From Deltaproteobacteria bacterium (GTDB lineage: Bacteria > Myxococcota_A > UBA796 > GCA-2862545), in assembly GCA_007693595.1 (NCBI GenBank), contig REDI01000080.1:179138-243137 (forward strand): a stretch of 64,000 bases of DNA, read 5' to 3'. The first letter of the stretch is position 1, and every line of letters starts with the position of its first letter. A model generated the notes under the pieces. It had not been told where the DNA came from and made no database searches. It saw only the letters and a list, made by a program, of their open reading frames with translations. This document shows positions 7,544-15,984 of this stretch, one piece after another. The translations under genes were made by a program, and so were the position numbers.

Positions 7544-9868
7544 TCAGGGGGCCTCGAAGAAGGCCCAGCCGATCCGGTGCGTGGGTCCATCGAACCCGCG
7601 GGCCGCGATCAAGAGGTGCTGCTCGGATCGGGCCACGGCGACGCTGTCGATGTCGAGAGGGCCGTGCTCGGCGTCGATGGTGAAGCTCTGTCGCTCGAGA
7701 TCGGAGGGATCGCCGTAGGCGAAGATGAGCTCCCCCGCGCGAGTCAGACCCACGACGTAGACGCGCAGCTCACTGCCGGACTCGATCACGACGGCGTCGG
7801 CGTCGATGAGGTCCAGATCGGTCAGCAGGTCGAGGCTTCCCCCGCTCGCTCCCCACAGGGTGAGTCCCGCCTGATCGCGGCCCAGCAGGAGCCAGTCTTG
7901 ATGGCTCCGGACGAAGGTGGTGTCGGAGCCCGAGGGGAAGGGGTGCTCGGTGGCGACCCGGAGCTCCCCATCGCCGTCGTCTTCCAGCACGAAAAAGGAG
8001 CCATCATCGCCGAGTATGCCCATCGCGAAGCCCTCAGGGGCGAGGCTCGAGGGAAGGACGCTACAAGAGGTGGGGAAGAACTCGGGCTCTGCGAGATCGT
8101 CGAAGCGGTCGAAGCTCGTGCCCTGATTGGTGGTGCCCGTGGCCGTGGTCTGCACGGTCATCCACTGCAGGCTGGTCTCGTCGCAGGCCACGATCCAGCA
8201 CTCGTCGAGGCCCTCGCCCGAGACGGGGTCACAACGCACGTCGATCCCCAGGTAGGACTCTGGATCCCCCGATCGAGTGCCGGAGTCAGCCTGGGAGCGG
8301 ACGCGGTAGCTCGAGGAGCCGATCCGGTCGCGCACCGAGCGGCTCAGCACCAAGCGGTGCCGGTCGACGAACCAGGAGTGGCCCACGAGGTAGCCATCGC
8401 CGATCGCGTAGGGGCTCACGAACGGATCGAGGGTGGCGGTGGGCAGGGCGACGGTGAACGGGGCCTCGTTGACGGCGTAGTCTTCGGCGCTGGTGGACTC
8501 GGCTCCCCACGACAGGCTGACTGAGCGCACCGAGCGTTGCCCGAGCCCGTCTTGGAAGTCGACCCCACCGATTGCGCTCGCGATGAGCACCACATGCTCG
8601 GACGTCTCGGTCGCGCGGACCGGCCCGGGCCCGTCCCACTCGATGTCTCCGAAGGAGAACGAGGTGTTGTCGGGATCGCCGTCGCAGTCGCGATCCACAC
8701 CATCGCCCAGCCGCTCGATCGCAGAGGGGTTGATGGTCGGATCGGTGTCGTCGCAGTCGTTGGAGCGCGCTTCGTACCAGGCGAGCATCTCTTCTTCGGT
8801 GGTGCCGAAGGTCTGCTCGAAGGCCGCGCGGTACGGCTGCTCGCCCCGTGAGTTGGTGAAGGCGAGATAGCGGTTGACGTAGGCGAGGAAGGCCGCGCGG
8901 TCGGCTTCGGGATCGCTCGTGCGCCGAAGGTAGCCGTCGCCGTCCTGATCGAAGTCCGTGCGGATGACGCGGCCCGCAGCGATGTCATCGCAGGCGTCGT
9001 CGTAGCCGTCGTACCAGGTCTCTTCGCACGAGACGGCGTCGCTGGCGCAGTCGGCGCCGATCACGCGCCGGTAGGTGCGGGCGGCGAGGTCTGGATCCGC
9101 CTCGCCCTCGGGGAAGAGGTCGCCGATGTCCATACAGTCAGCGTCGGGGATCCAGGTCAGGTCGTAGCCGTACCGCGCCGCATAGGTGGCGGCATCGGCG
9201 TTGTAGCCTGGGGTGAGGCGCCCATCGCCGTCGGGATCGAAGTCGTTCTGCCCGCTGCAGTCCTGGTCGATCCCGGTGTAGGGCTCGTTGGGGACCTCGG
9301 AGCCCGGGAAGACGTCGGCGTCGGTGTCGAGGCAGTCGGTGGGGGGGAGGTCGCCTTCGTAGACGTGAGCGTACTCCGCGGCCGCGAAGCCATCGAAGTC
9401 TTGGTCGAAGTCATCGTTGCCCGAACAGTCGCCATCGATGCCGTCGTACCAGATCTCGGGGGCGCCCGGGTAGACGTTGGCCTCGTAGCCCCGCGGGAAG
9501 CCGGGGATCGGAAGGTCCTCGCAGTCGAGCTCTTCGGGGAGGCCCTGAGGCCATGGCTCATGCACGGGCAGGGCCTCGTAGTCCTCGCGGGAGATCCCAG
9601 GATACCCATCGCCGTCGACGTCGAGCAGGTCGCCGTCGCGGCAGTCGTTGTCGAGCCCGTCGTAGGGGATCTCGACGTTGCCATTGAAGACCAGCGGGTT
9701 GCTGTCGTCGCAGTCGCCGTCAGCGGTCGAGTTGGAGATCCCACAGCGCGGATCTCCATCGCCGTCCTCGTCGAGGCGGCAGAGCGCGTTCTGGTAGTGG
9801 GTCTGGCCAACGAAGGTGCAGGCGCTCAGGGCCAGCGCTGGAAGGATGGCCAAAGTCAGTGGGCGCAT
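7544..9868 (-). CDS. Lipoprotein with five MopE-type metal-binding repeats
   Basis: The ATG at 9868 (GGAGG upstream) starts a 774-residue protein with a lipoprotein signal ending LALSAC. The N-terminal half carries five copies of a D/N-rich, cysteine-bearing motif related to the putative metal-binding repeat of MopE-type proteins. Examples are DCDDSNP followed by YDGLDNDCRD, then YDGIDGDCSG, YTGIDQDCSG, YDGYDDACDD and GDGVDRDCDG. Each unit has DxDxDG calcium-loop-like acidic runs. The C-terminal roughly 350 residues are beta-rich and resemble repeated propeller-like blades. It is paralogous over its whole length to the gene immediately upstream (14-base gap), so the two form an operon of duplicated outer-surface lipoproteins. 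Function beyond probable calcium or metal binding is unknown. Confidence 0.85.
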   Translation of the reverse strand: MRPLTLAILPALALSACTFVGQTHYQNALCRLDEDGDGDPRCGISNSTADGDCDDSNPLVFNGNVEIPYDGLDNDCRDGDLLDVDGDGYPGISREDYEALPVHEPWPQGLPEELDCEDLPIPGFPRGYEANVYPGAPEIWYDGIDGDCSGNDDFDQDFDGFAAAEYAHVYEGDLPPTDCLDTDADVFPGSEVPNEPYTGIDQDCSGQNDFDPDGDGRLTPGYNADAATYAARYGYDLTWIPDADCMDIGDLFPEGEADPDLAARTYRRVIGADCASDAVSCEETWYDGYDDACDDIAAGRVIRTDFDQDGDGYLRRTSDPEADRAAFLAYVNRYLAFTNSRGEQPYRAAFEQTFGTTEEEMLAWYEARSNDCDDTDPTINPSAIERLGDGVDRDCDGDPDNTSFSFGDIEWDGPGPVRATETSEHVVLIASAIGGVDFQDGLGQRSVRSVSLSWGAESTSAEDYAVNEAPFTVALPTATLDPFVSPYAIGDGYLVGHSWFVDRHRLVLSRSVRDRIGSSSYRVRSQADSGTRSGDPESYLGIDVRCDPVSGEGLDECWIVACDETSLQWMTVQTTATGTTNQGTSFDRFDDLAEPEFFPTSCSVLPSSLAPEGFAMGILGDDGSFFVLEDDGDGELRVATEHPFPSGSDTTFVRSHQDWLLLGRDQAGLTLWGASGGSLDLLTDLDLIDADAVVIESGSELRVYVVGLTRAGELIFAYGDPSDLERQSFTIDAEHGPLDIDSVAVARSEQHLLIAARGFDGPTHRIGWAFFEAP

Positions 9869-9882
9869 AAGGCCTCCGAGAA

Positions 9883-12078
9883 CTAGATCTCTAGGGGAAC
9901 CCACCCGAGGTGTTCATCGCCGGCTGCGTCGACGCCGTGGATCAGGAGCAGGACCCGGTCTCCAGCAGCTTCGATGCCGACAGCGGTGGGCTCGATCAGC
10001 TCGCCGTCGTGCTCGAACGGGAAGCTATGGACGCTGAGGGTATCTCCGGGTTCTCCGTAGGTCAACACGGTCTCGGGTCCCTCCGTGCCTTCGACGACGG
10101 CGGCGACGTAAACCAAGCCCTCGTAGTAGGTGGCGTCTGCGAAGGTGACGGTGTGCTCTTCGAGGACCGTGAAGGGGTCATCGCCGGTGTCGAGCTGGAT
10201 GAGCAGCCCCTCTTCCTGCCCGAGGAGCAGGTGATGGTTGTGGTTCCTCGCAAAGGTGGCGGTCACTCCATCGAATGCGTGTTCTTCGTGTGCGATGAGA
10301 TCGCCGTTGCTGTCGAGACGCCAAGCGTCGATCCCGTCCTCGAAGACGCCGTAGAAGGTTGGCACGTCTTCGTCGGAGACCGTGATGAAGCAGTCGAGCA
10401 CGTCCGAGGCCTCGATGGCGAAGCTGTTGGAGCTTGTGACGAGGATGTCGTAGCTGACTCTCGCGAACATGTGGTTGCCACACACGACCGACCACGCGCC
10501 GGTCTCGTCGCGCCGGTAGACGGTCTCGATGTGCTCGGATTCGATCGTCTCCGTCCACGAGATAATGCCAGGGTTCTGCAGCGTCATCCGATAGTTAATG
10601 TTGATGGCGCTGTTGGGCTCGGACTTGAGCAGCCATGCGCTGTTCTGGGTGGCGTTGAAGGTGGGTACGCCGGTAAAGTAGCCATCTTCGCGGGGGAGCA
10701 GGCTGACCGCGGGCAACAGGGTGCGGTCGGCGTCGTTGGCATCGAAGGGGCGGGAGTCGACCACGGCTTCGTCGTCGGGTCCGAGGTCTTGATCCCAAGA
10801 GAGCCCCACGACGCGGGGTCCGGTGGGGCTCCCGCTGCCGAAGCGGGTGGTCTCGAGGAAGCTCGCCACCATGATGAAGTGATCGGGGTTGGCGTTGAGG
10901 CGCAGATCGGCGAAGCCCGCCATGTCGAAGGGGCCGCGGACGACCTCGGCAGTGTCGGGGTTTCCGTTGCAGTTGCGATCGACGCCGTCTCCGAGTCGCT
11001 CGAGGGCGCCGGGGAAGATGGTGGGATCTTCGTCGTCGCAGTCGTTGTCGTGACGGTCGAAGTACGACGCCCACGCTTCTTCGTCGGGTCCGAAGCGGTC
11101 GATGAACTTGGCGCGGAGGGGCTGGCTGTCGTCGTGGCGCTGATACTCGACGTACTGGCGGACGTAGGCGATGAAATCTTCGCGCATGGCCGTGGGCATG
11201 AAACCGTCGCCGTCTTGGTCGAAGTCGTTGGTGATCTCGCCGTGGAGGTCGCTGCAGTCGTCGTCGATACCGTTGTACCAGACCTCGTCCTGTCCAGGGA
11301 AGACGTCGGCCGGGTCGACGATCTCGCCCCCGACCCTGAGGGGGGAGTCGTCGACGTCATAGCACTCGGTGAAGGCGACGATGGTGTCGTCGTAGCCGTA
11401 GCGCTCGAGGAAGGTCTGGTTGGCGGCCTCGTAGCCGGCCCAGGCATAGCCGTCTTGATCCGGGTCGAAGTCGTTGACACCGTCGCAGTTCTGGTCTTCG
11501 CCGTCGTAGTAGACTTCGCCCGGAGCACCCGGATAGATGTTGGGATCGGTGTCGAGACAGTCGGTGGCGGGAATCTCGCAGTCGTTGTCTTGCCCCTGGC
11601 GTCGGTCGGCGAAGCCGTCCTGGTCGGCGTCGAAGTCGCAGAGCCCATCGCAGTTCTGGTCGATACCGTCGTACCAGATCTCGGTGGCGCCGGGGTAGAT
11701 GGTGGGATCCTCGTCGTCGCAGTCGACGAGCTCGCTCATGCCGGTGGGCCAGGGCAGGCCGTCGAGGGCTTCGTACTCTTCGCGATCGATACCGGGAAAC
11801 CCGTCTTCGTCGTAGTCGACGATGTCAGAGCCGCTGCAGTTGTTGTCGATGCCGTCGTAGGGGATCTCTTCGTTGAGGAAGGACCGTAGCGGATCGCTGT
11901 CGTCGCAGTCCCCGGACACGAGCTCACCATCGGGGCCGATATGGTCGCACTTCTCGTTGCCGTCACCGTCTTCGTCGAGCTCGCACAGGCGGTCTTCGAA
12001 GCGCGATCCCGAGACGAAGGGGTAGCAACCGCTGAGCGCAAGGGCCGCCGCGAGCGCGATGTTCAGGGGCTGACGCAT
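9883..12078 (-). CDS. Lipoprotein with five MopE-type metal-binding repeats (paralogue)
   Basis: A 731-residue protein from the ATG at 12078 (GGAGGA upstream). The signal peptide ends ALALSGC, a lipobox. Five repeat units are visible, ending YDGIDNNCSG, YDGIDQNCDG, YDGEDQNCDG, YNGIDDDCSD and GDGVDRNCNG. They are interleaved with DEDGDG-type loops and conserved PG.E.WYDG spacing. The C-terminal half is a beta-rich domain similar to its downstream neighbour's (compare HFIMVASF with HVVLIASA). The cysteines may pair within each unit. The same repeat recurs once in the lipoprotein at 32975-34165. The repeat family is known from myxobacteria and is thought to bind metal; the biological role here is not evident. 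Confidence 0.85.
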   Translation of the reverse strand: MRQPLNIALAAALALSGCYPFVSGSRFEDRLCELDEDGDGNEKCDHIGPDGELVSGDCDDSDPLRSFLNEEIPYDGIDNNCSGSDIVDYDEDGFPGIDREEYEALDGLPWPTGMSELVDCDDEDPTIYPGATEIWYDGIDQNCDGLCDFDADQDGFADRRQGQDNDCEIPATDCLDTDPNIYPGAPGEVYYDGEDQNCDGVNDFDPDQDGYAWAGYEAANQTFLERYGYDDTIVAFTECYDVDDSPLRVGGEIVDPADVFPGQDEVWYNGIDDDCSDLHGEITNDFDQDGDGFMPTAMREDFIAYVRQYVEYQRHDDSQPLRAKFIDRFGPDEEAWASYFDRHDNDCDDEDPTIFPGALERLGDGVDRNCNGNPDTAEVVRGPFDMAGFADLRLNANPDHFIMVASFLETTRFGSGSPTGPRVVGLSWDQDLGPDDEAVVDSRPFDANDADRTLLPAVSLLPREDGYFTGVPTFNATQNSAWLLKSEPNSAININYRMTLQNPGIISWTETIESEHIETVYRRDETGAWSVVCGNHMFARVSYDILVTSSNSFAIEASDVLDCFITVSDEDVPTFYGVFEDGIDAWRLDSNGDLIAHEEHAFDGVTATFARNHNHHLLLGQEEGLLIQLDTGDDPFTVLEEHTVTFADATYYEGLVYVAAVVEGTEGPETVLTYGEPGDTLSVHSFPFEHDGELIEPTAVGIEAAGDRVLLLIHGVDAAGDEHLGWVPLEI

Positions 12079-12210
12079 GGGGCTTCCTCCAATCGCAAGC
12101 AGTCTAGCAAAGGATGAGGCGGCCCGCAGCCCCCCACGTTCGGCGGGGACGAGCGCGTGGGGAGGGTCGAGGTGCTCTTGACCTCGGAGGGGCTGAATCG
12201 GGAGATCTGC

Positions 12211-12960
12211 TCAGGTCGTGCGGGGGAGTCGAAGGTGCAAGAAGTGCTCCACGTTCTTGGCGCGCGCCCCGGGTAGCCCGCAGTCCGCGCCATCGAGGAC
12301 GTGAAATCCTTGAAGAACAGCCTGATCGCGCACCTGATCGATCGCTGCCGCACGCGCCTGCGGATCCCGGACGCGGCCTCCCTTCGACACCTTGCCTGGG
12401 CCGGCCTCGAACTGAGGCTTGACGAGCAGGACGGCCTCGCCCCCCGGGCGCAGCAACCGGGCGACGGTGGGGAGGATGAGGGCGAGGGAGATGAAGGAGA
12501 GATCGCCCACCACGAGGTCGATGGGCTCGGGCAAGGACTCGAGGGTCCGCGCGTTGACCCCGTCCATCACCACCACCCGCGGGTCCGTGACCAGAGGGCG
12601 GGCGAGCTGACCTCGGCCGACGTCGATGGCGTACACCCGCACCGCCCCCCGCTCGAGGAGGACCTGGGTGAAGCCTCCGGTGGAGGCGCCTAGATCCGCG
12701 CAGCGCAGCCCTTCGGCCTGCACGCCGAAGCGGTCGATGACGGACAGCAGCTTGAGCGCCCCTCGGCCCACCCAGGGGGAGTCCTCCTGCGCCAGGGTGA
12801 TCGGACGGTCGGGGCGCACCCGGGTGGAGCTCTTGGTGGCAGGCAGGCCGTCGATGAGCACATGCCCCGCTTCGATCAGCTCTCGGGCGCGCTGCCGGCT
12901 CTGGGCGAGGCCCCGCTTGACCAGCAGGGCGTCGAGTCGAACCGGCGCGGGACGTGCCAA
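12211..12960 (-). CDS. tlyA: TlyA-family rRNA 2'-O-methyltransferase
   Basis: A 249-residue protein with an N-terminal S4 RNA-binding domain (VRLDALLVKRGLAQSR..A..LI..G.V.I) followed by an FtsJ-like Rossmann methyltransferase domain (ADLGASTGGFT). The K-D-K-type catalytic residues are seen in GRGALKL, GDLSFISL and LLVKPQFEAG. The family methylates 16S and/or 23S rRNA cytidines. I chose the TTG at 12960 because it leaves the S4 domain intact and lies just after the polyprenyl synthase stop at 12968; no clear ribosome-binding site is visible, so translational coupling is likely. Pairing of polyprenyl synthase and tlyA is common in bacteria, near dxs. Confidence 0.88.
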   Translation of the reverse strand: MARPAPVRLDALLVKRGLAQSRQRARELIEAGHVLIDGLPATKSSTRVRPDRPITLAQEDSPWVGRGALKLLSVIDRFGVQAEGLRCADLGASTGGFTQVLLERGAVRVYAIDVGRGQLARPLVTDPRVVVMDGVNARTLESLPEPIDLVVGDLSFISLALILPTVARLLRPGGEAVLLVKPQFEAGPGKVSKGGRVRDPQARAAAIDQVRDQAVLQGFHVLDGADCGLPGARAKNVEHFLHLRLPRTT

Positions 12961-12967
12961 CGGGGGC

Positions 12968-13831
12968 CTAGACCGTTCGGTCGACGGTGTAGCGTGCCAA
13001 GGCTTGGAGCAGGGCGGGGTGAGGGAGCTCGGACGCGGCGGCGATGGCTTGGTCGGCGTAGCGGTGGGCCTCGGAGCGTGTCGCGGCCGGTCCGAGCAGC
13101 TTGACGAAAGAAGGGGGGCCGGCCTCGCCCGCGTCCTCGTCGGCGTCGAGGAGGTCGTCTGCAAGCTGAAAGGCGAGCCCTACCGACGCCCCGTAGGCGC
13201 GAAGGGCGCGCCGCTGATCGGGCTGGGCCTGGGCCACCAGGGCCCCCATGAGGGTGCTCGCCTCGATCAAGGCGCCGGTCTTGAGGGTGTGCAAGCGCGT
13301 GAGGGTGTCGAGCGTTTCGACGGGGCCACCCAGGCCAACATCGGCGACCTGTCCGCCGATCATGCCCCGATATCCAGCGGCATCGGAGAGCGCAGCGACC
13401 AGCTCGATGCGGACCTCGGCGCTCAGAGGAGCCTGGGCGAGCACGGAGAAGGCCTGGGTAAGCAGGGTGTCGCCCACCAGGATCGCGCAAGGCTCGCCGA
13501 AGGCGATGTGGACCGTGGGCCGACCGCGTCGCTCGTCGTCGTTGTCGAGGGCGGGCAGGTCATCGTGGACGAGCGAGTAGGTATGGATCATCTCGACGGC
13601 GGCGGCGGCGGGAAGGGCGGGGGAGGGATCGGTGTCGTAGCCGTAGATCGACTGATATGCCCCGAGGGTCAGCGCTGGACGTATGCGCTTGCCCCCTCCG
13701 AACAGGGGGTAGCGGACCGGCTCCGCGAACGAGGGCGGCCACGCATCGAGGAACTGGGGAGCCATCCAGGCGTCGAGGCGCTCCCGACACATCGCAAGCC
13801 AGGGCTGTAGCGATGGTTTCGATGGGCTCAC
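12968..13831 (-). CDS. ispA: Polyprenyl diphosphate synthase (farnesyl/geranylgeranyl type)
   Basis: A 287-residue protein from the GTG at 13831, five bases after the preceding stop. The first aspartate-rich motif is DDLPALDND within LVHDDLPALDNDDERRG, and the GKRIRP and second DDLLDADED motifs are intact. The chain-length region (EMIHTYSLVHDD) suggests a short-chain C15-C20 product. It makes isoprenoid precursors for quinones, undecaprenyl carrier or carotenoids. The longer frame upstream to 13954 lies over the neighbouring gene and does not look like family sequence. It appears to be cotranscribed with the ExbD genes and tlyA. Confidence 0.88.
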   Translation of the reverse strand: MSPSKPSLQPWLAMCRERLDAWMAPQFLDAWPPSFAEPVRYPLFGGGKRIRPALTLGAYQSIYGYDTDPSPALPAAAAVEMIHTYSLVHDDLPALDNDDERRGRPTVHIAFGEPCAILVGDTLLTQAFSVLAQAPLSAEVRIELVAALSDAAGYRGMIGGQVADVGLGGPVETLDTLTRLHTLKTGALIEASTLMGALVAQAQPDQRRALRAYGASVGLAFQLADDLLDADEDAGEAGPPSFVKLLGPAATRSEAHRYADQAIAAASELPHPALLQALARYTVDRTV

Positions 13832-13836
13832 GGCGC

Positions 13837-14691
13837 TCAGCCCGGCGAGAAGAGCAAGGGATAGAGCACCCGGGCCGTACGCTCGTGCTCCGGCTTGTCG
13901 TCGCTGGCTCGAAGGGGCGGGAAGCGGACCTCTTGCAGCGCCTCGGACACGCACTCGTCGATCTCTTCGTCCTTGAGGGAGGAGCTCTCGATCTTACTGT
14001 CCATGAGCTGACCCTCGTACTGGACGTCGACGCGGGCGAGGATCCTTCCGGTGAGCCGCGGGTTGCGGGTGAGGGCCTCTTCGTAGCAAGCTCTGACCCC
14101 TGCCAGGTAGGGCTTGAAGGCGTCGTCGGCCTGCTTCTCGGTGATGTAGCCGACGACCGATGGAGAGCCTACGATCACGCCGCGGGGCATCACACCGGCT
14201 CCAATGGCGGTCGGCTCGAGCGGCCCGGCCTCCTTGAGCTTGGCCAGACCGACGTTTACCGCGCCACTCTCGCGCGCGAGGTCCATCATGTCGACGATGA
14301 TCCCGTAGTTGACGTTGGGGTGCGCGTCGATGAAGACGTTCTTCTTCTGGGCGGACTTGAGTCGGCGTGAGACCTCTTGGATCAGCGGGAAGAGCAGCTC
14401 GTCCTTGTCGGCGGCGGTCGCCGCGGGATCGAGCAGGATCGCGCTGTCCTCGATCAGGACCTTGCGGTTCAAGGCGATGCGGCCGTCCTCGTAGACCGCG
14501 ACGGCGAGCTGTTCGACCTCGGTGTTCTCCTTCTTCTCGGGAGGTGGACCTGCCGGCAGCTTGACCCCCATCCGGTTCACCTGAATCGGGATGTTGACCA
14601 TCATGATGATCAGCACGACCAGCACGATGTCGATGAGGGGGGTCATGTTGATGTCGTTGAAGCCGTCGCTGGCTCCGACCTTCGCGCCCAT
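13837..14691 (-). CDS. ExbD/TolR-like protein fused to an AgmX/PglI-type C-terminal domain
   Basis: A 284-residue protein. Residues 1-40 form a short cytoplasmic stretch and a single transmembrane helix with the proton-channel aspartate in DINMTPLIDIVLV, typical of ExbD/TolR. Residues about 40-155 are the periplasmic ExbD domain (NVNYGIIVDMMDLARESGAVNVG). Residues about 175-284 match the C-terminal domain of myxobacterial AgmX/PglI proteins (CYEEALTRNPRLTGRILARVDV, later CVSEALQEVRFPP), which resembles a TonB/TolA C-terminal fold. A TonB-like domain fused to the stator is unusual. It starts one base after the preceding exbD stop, with GGAG inside that gene's end. Confidence 0.82.
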   Translation of the reverse strand: MGAKVGASDGFNDINMTPLIDIVLVVLIIMMVNIPIQVNRMGVKLPAGPPPEKKENTEVEQLAVAVYEDGRIALNRKVLIEDSAILLDPAATAADKDELLFPLIQEVSRRLKSAQKKNVFIDAHPNVNYGIIVDMMDLARESGAVNVGLAKLKEAGPLEPTAIGAGVMPRGVIVGSPSVVGYITEKQADDAFKPYLAGVRACYEEALTRNPRLTGRILARVDVQYEGQLMDSKIESSSLKDEEIDECVSEALQEVRFPPLRASDDKPEHERTARVLYPLLFSPG

Positions 14692-14692
14692 C

Positions 14693-15103
14693 TCAGGTCT
14701 CCTTGCCGGTAGCGATCTGGATTGTGGTCCAACGGTTCTCGGCGAGCAGATCCATGATCTCGCGGACCTGATGGTACTCGAGGCTCCGGTCCGCCTTGAG
14801 GAGGATCGTGGCGGTCGGTCGGGCGTTGAACTCGGCGTTGAGCTGCGAGATGAGGGTCTCTCGCTCGGCGGAGGTCTGCTCCACCCACACCCTGCCGTCG
14901 GGGGTGATCGACAGCACGATGTGCTGCCCGGTGTCGTTGACGGTCACCGCCTGTGTCGAGACCGGCAGATCCACGTTCTTGCCTGACTCGAGCATGGGCG
15001 TGATCACCATGAATACGACGAGCAGCACCAACACCACGTCGATGAGCGGCGTGACGTTGATGTCGGCCATCGGGCCGCCACCACCTCCGACCTTCGCACC
15101 CAT
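14693..15103 (-). CDS. exbD: ExbD/TolR biopolymer-transport protein
   Basis: A 136-residue single-pass inner-membrane protein beginning MGAKVG, the same first six residues as its neighbour's paralogous N-terminus. The motif ADINVTPLIDVVLVLLVVFM contains the conserved membrane aspartate. The periplasmic domain ends in the typical YHQVREIMDLLAENRWTTIQIAT. It pairs with the ExbB/TolQ protein encoded one base upstream to form the proton-driven motor that energises TonB. Two ExbD proteins beside one ExbB suggest a heteromeric stator. Confidence 0.9.
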   Translation of the reverse strand: MGAKVGGGGGPMADINVTPLIDVVLVLLVVFMVITPMLESGKNVDLPVSTQAVTVNDTGQHIVLSITPDGRVWVEQTSAERETLISQLNAEFNARPTATILLKADRSLEYHQVREIMDLLAENRWTTIQIATGKET

Positions 15104-15104
15104 G

Positions 15105-15923
15105 TCACTTGCCCGCGGGAGAGGGGTTCTGCACGGTGCCTGGACCGTCGATGAACTCGGCAGAGTCTTCGCCGGCGTCGGTGTCGGCCTCGAGGGTGTT
15201 GTCGAGGCGATGTCCGCCGTCGGCGATATACTTCTCGGCCCAGTTCAGGAAGTCGGCGCGTGCGGTGTGGAGCTCGTCATCGACCTTCTGGGCCCAGCCG
15301 TTGAAGAAGTTGAAGGCCCAGACACCGAGGATCGCGACGACGATTCCGACGAAGGTGGTGATCAGGGCCTCGGAGATACCCGCCGAGACGCCCGCCAGGC
15401 CGGCGCCTTCTGCGGCCATGCCCTGGAAGGCGTTGATGACGCCGAAGGTCGTGCCCGCCAGCCCGACGAAGGGCGAGGTTGAGCCGACCGACGCGAGGAT
15501 GCCGAACCACCGCTTGAGCTTGGCCAGCTCTTCGGAAGACTTCTTCTCGATGGCGCGCTGGGCGTTGTGGATGCCGGTCGGGTTGGGGCGCTCCTTGAGC
15601 TCCGTCAACCCGGCCCGGAGGACGGAGGTGAGATGGCCCACCCGATAGGCGTCGTTCTGGGCCATCTTGAGCGCGCCGTCGATATCGTAGGCCTTCATGG
15701 GGCGCACGATGCTCAGGGCCAGCTGTACGGAGTGGCTCCGTGCCCGGAGGAACGCCACCGTGCGCTCGACAAAGATAATGCAGGTGGCGAGGAACATGAC
15801 GACCAACAGAACGATGACCGAGCGGGCGATCCAGCCGGAGTGGTCCCAGATCTCGGCGAGCGTGAAGCCTGAGGCTCCGTCGTCGGCGGCGTAGGCCAGT
15901 CCGTGTAGCAGCATCCACAGCAT
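15105..15923 (-). CDS. exbB: MotA/TolQ/ExbB proton-channel protein
   Basis: A 272-residue protein with an N-terminal signal-like segment, a first transmembrane helix (SVIVLLVVMFLATCIIFVERT) and two further helices around residues 140-220. These contain the family signature GTTFGVINAFQGMA and the GISEALITTFVGIVVAILGVWAFN region. This is the channel subunit that works with ExbD to harvest proton-motive force for TonB-, Tol- or gliding-type machinery. The ATG at 15923 has GGAGA eight bases upstream. Confidence 0.9.
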   Translation of the reverse strand: MLWMLLHGLAYAADDGASGFTLAEIWDHSGWIARSVIVLLVVMFLATCIIFVERTVAFLRARSHSVQLALSIVRPMKAYDIDGALKMAQNDAYRVGHLTSVLRAGLTELKERPNPTGIHNAQRAIEKKSSEELAKLKRWFGILASVGSTSPFVGLAGTTFGVINAFQGMAAEGAGLAGVSAGISEALITTFVGIVVAILGVWAFNFFNGWAQKVDDELHTARADFLNWAEKYIADGGHRLDNTLEADTDAGEDSAEFIDGPGTVQNPSPAGK

Positions 15924-15984
15924 GAGATGATTCTCCAGGTTGACTCCGCCCGGTGGGGGCGGTCGTTTGGATCGCGGGAAGCGA

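Noticed and set aside
9910..11889. A 659-codon open frame on the plus strand
   Set aside because: It is antisense to the metal-binding lipoprotein and consists of Val/Gly/Asp low-complexity sequence arising from its repeats.
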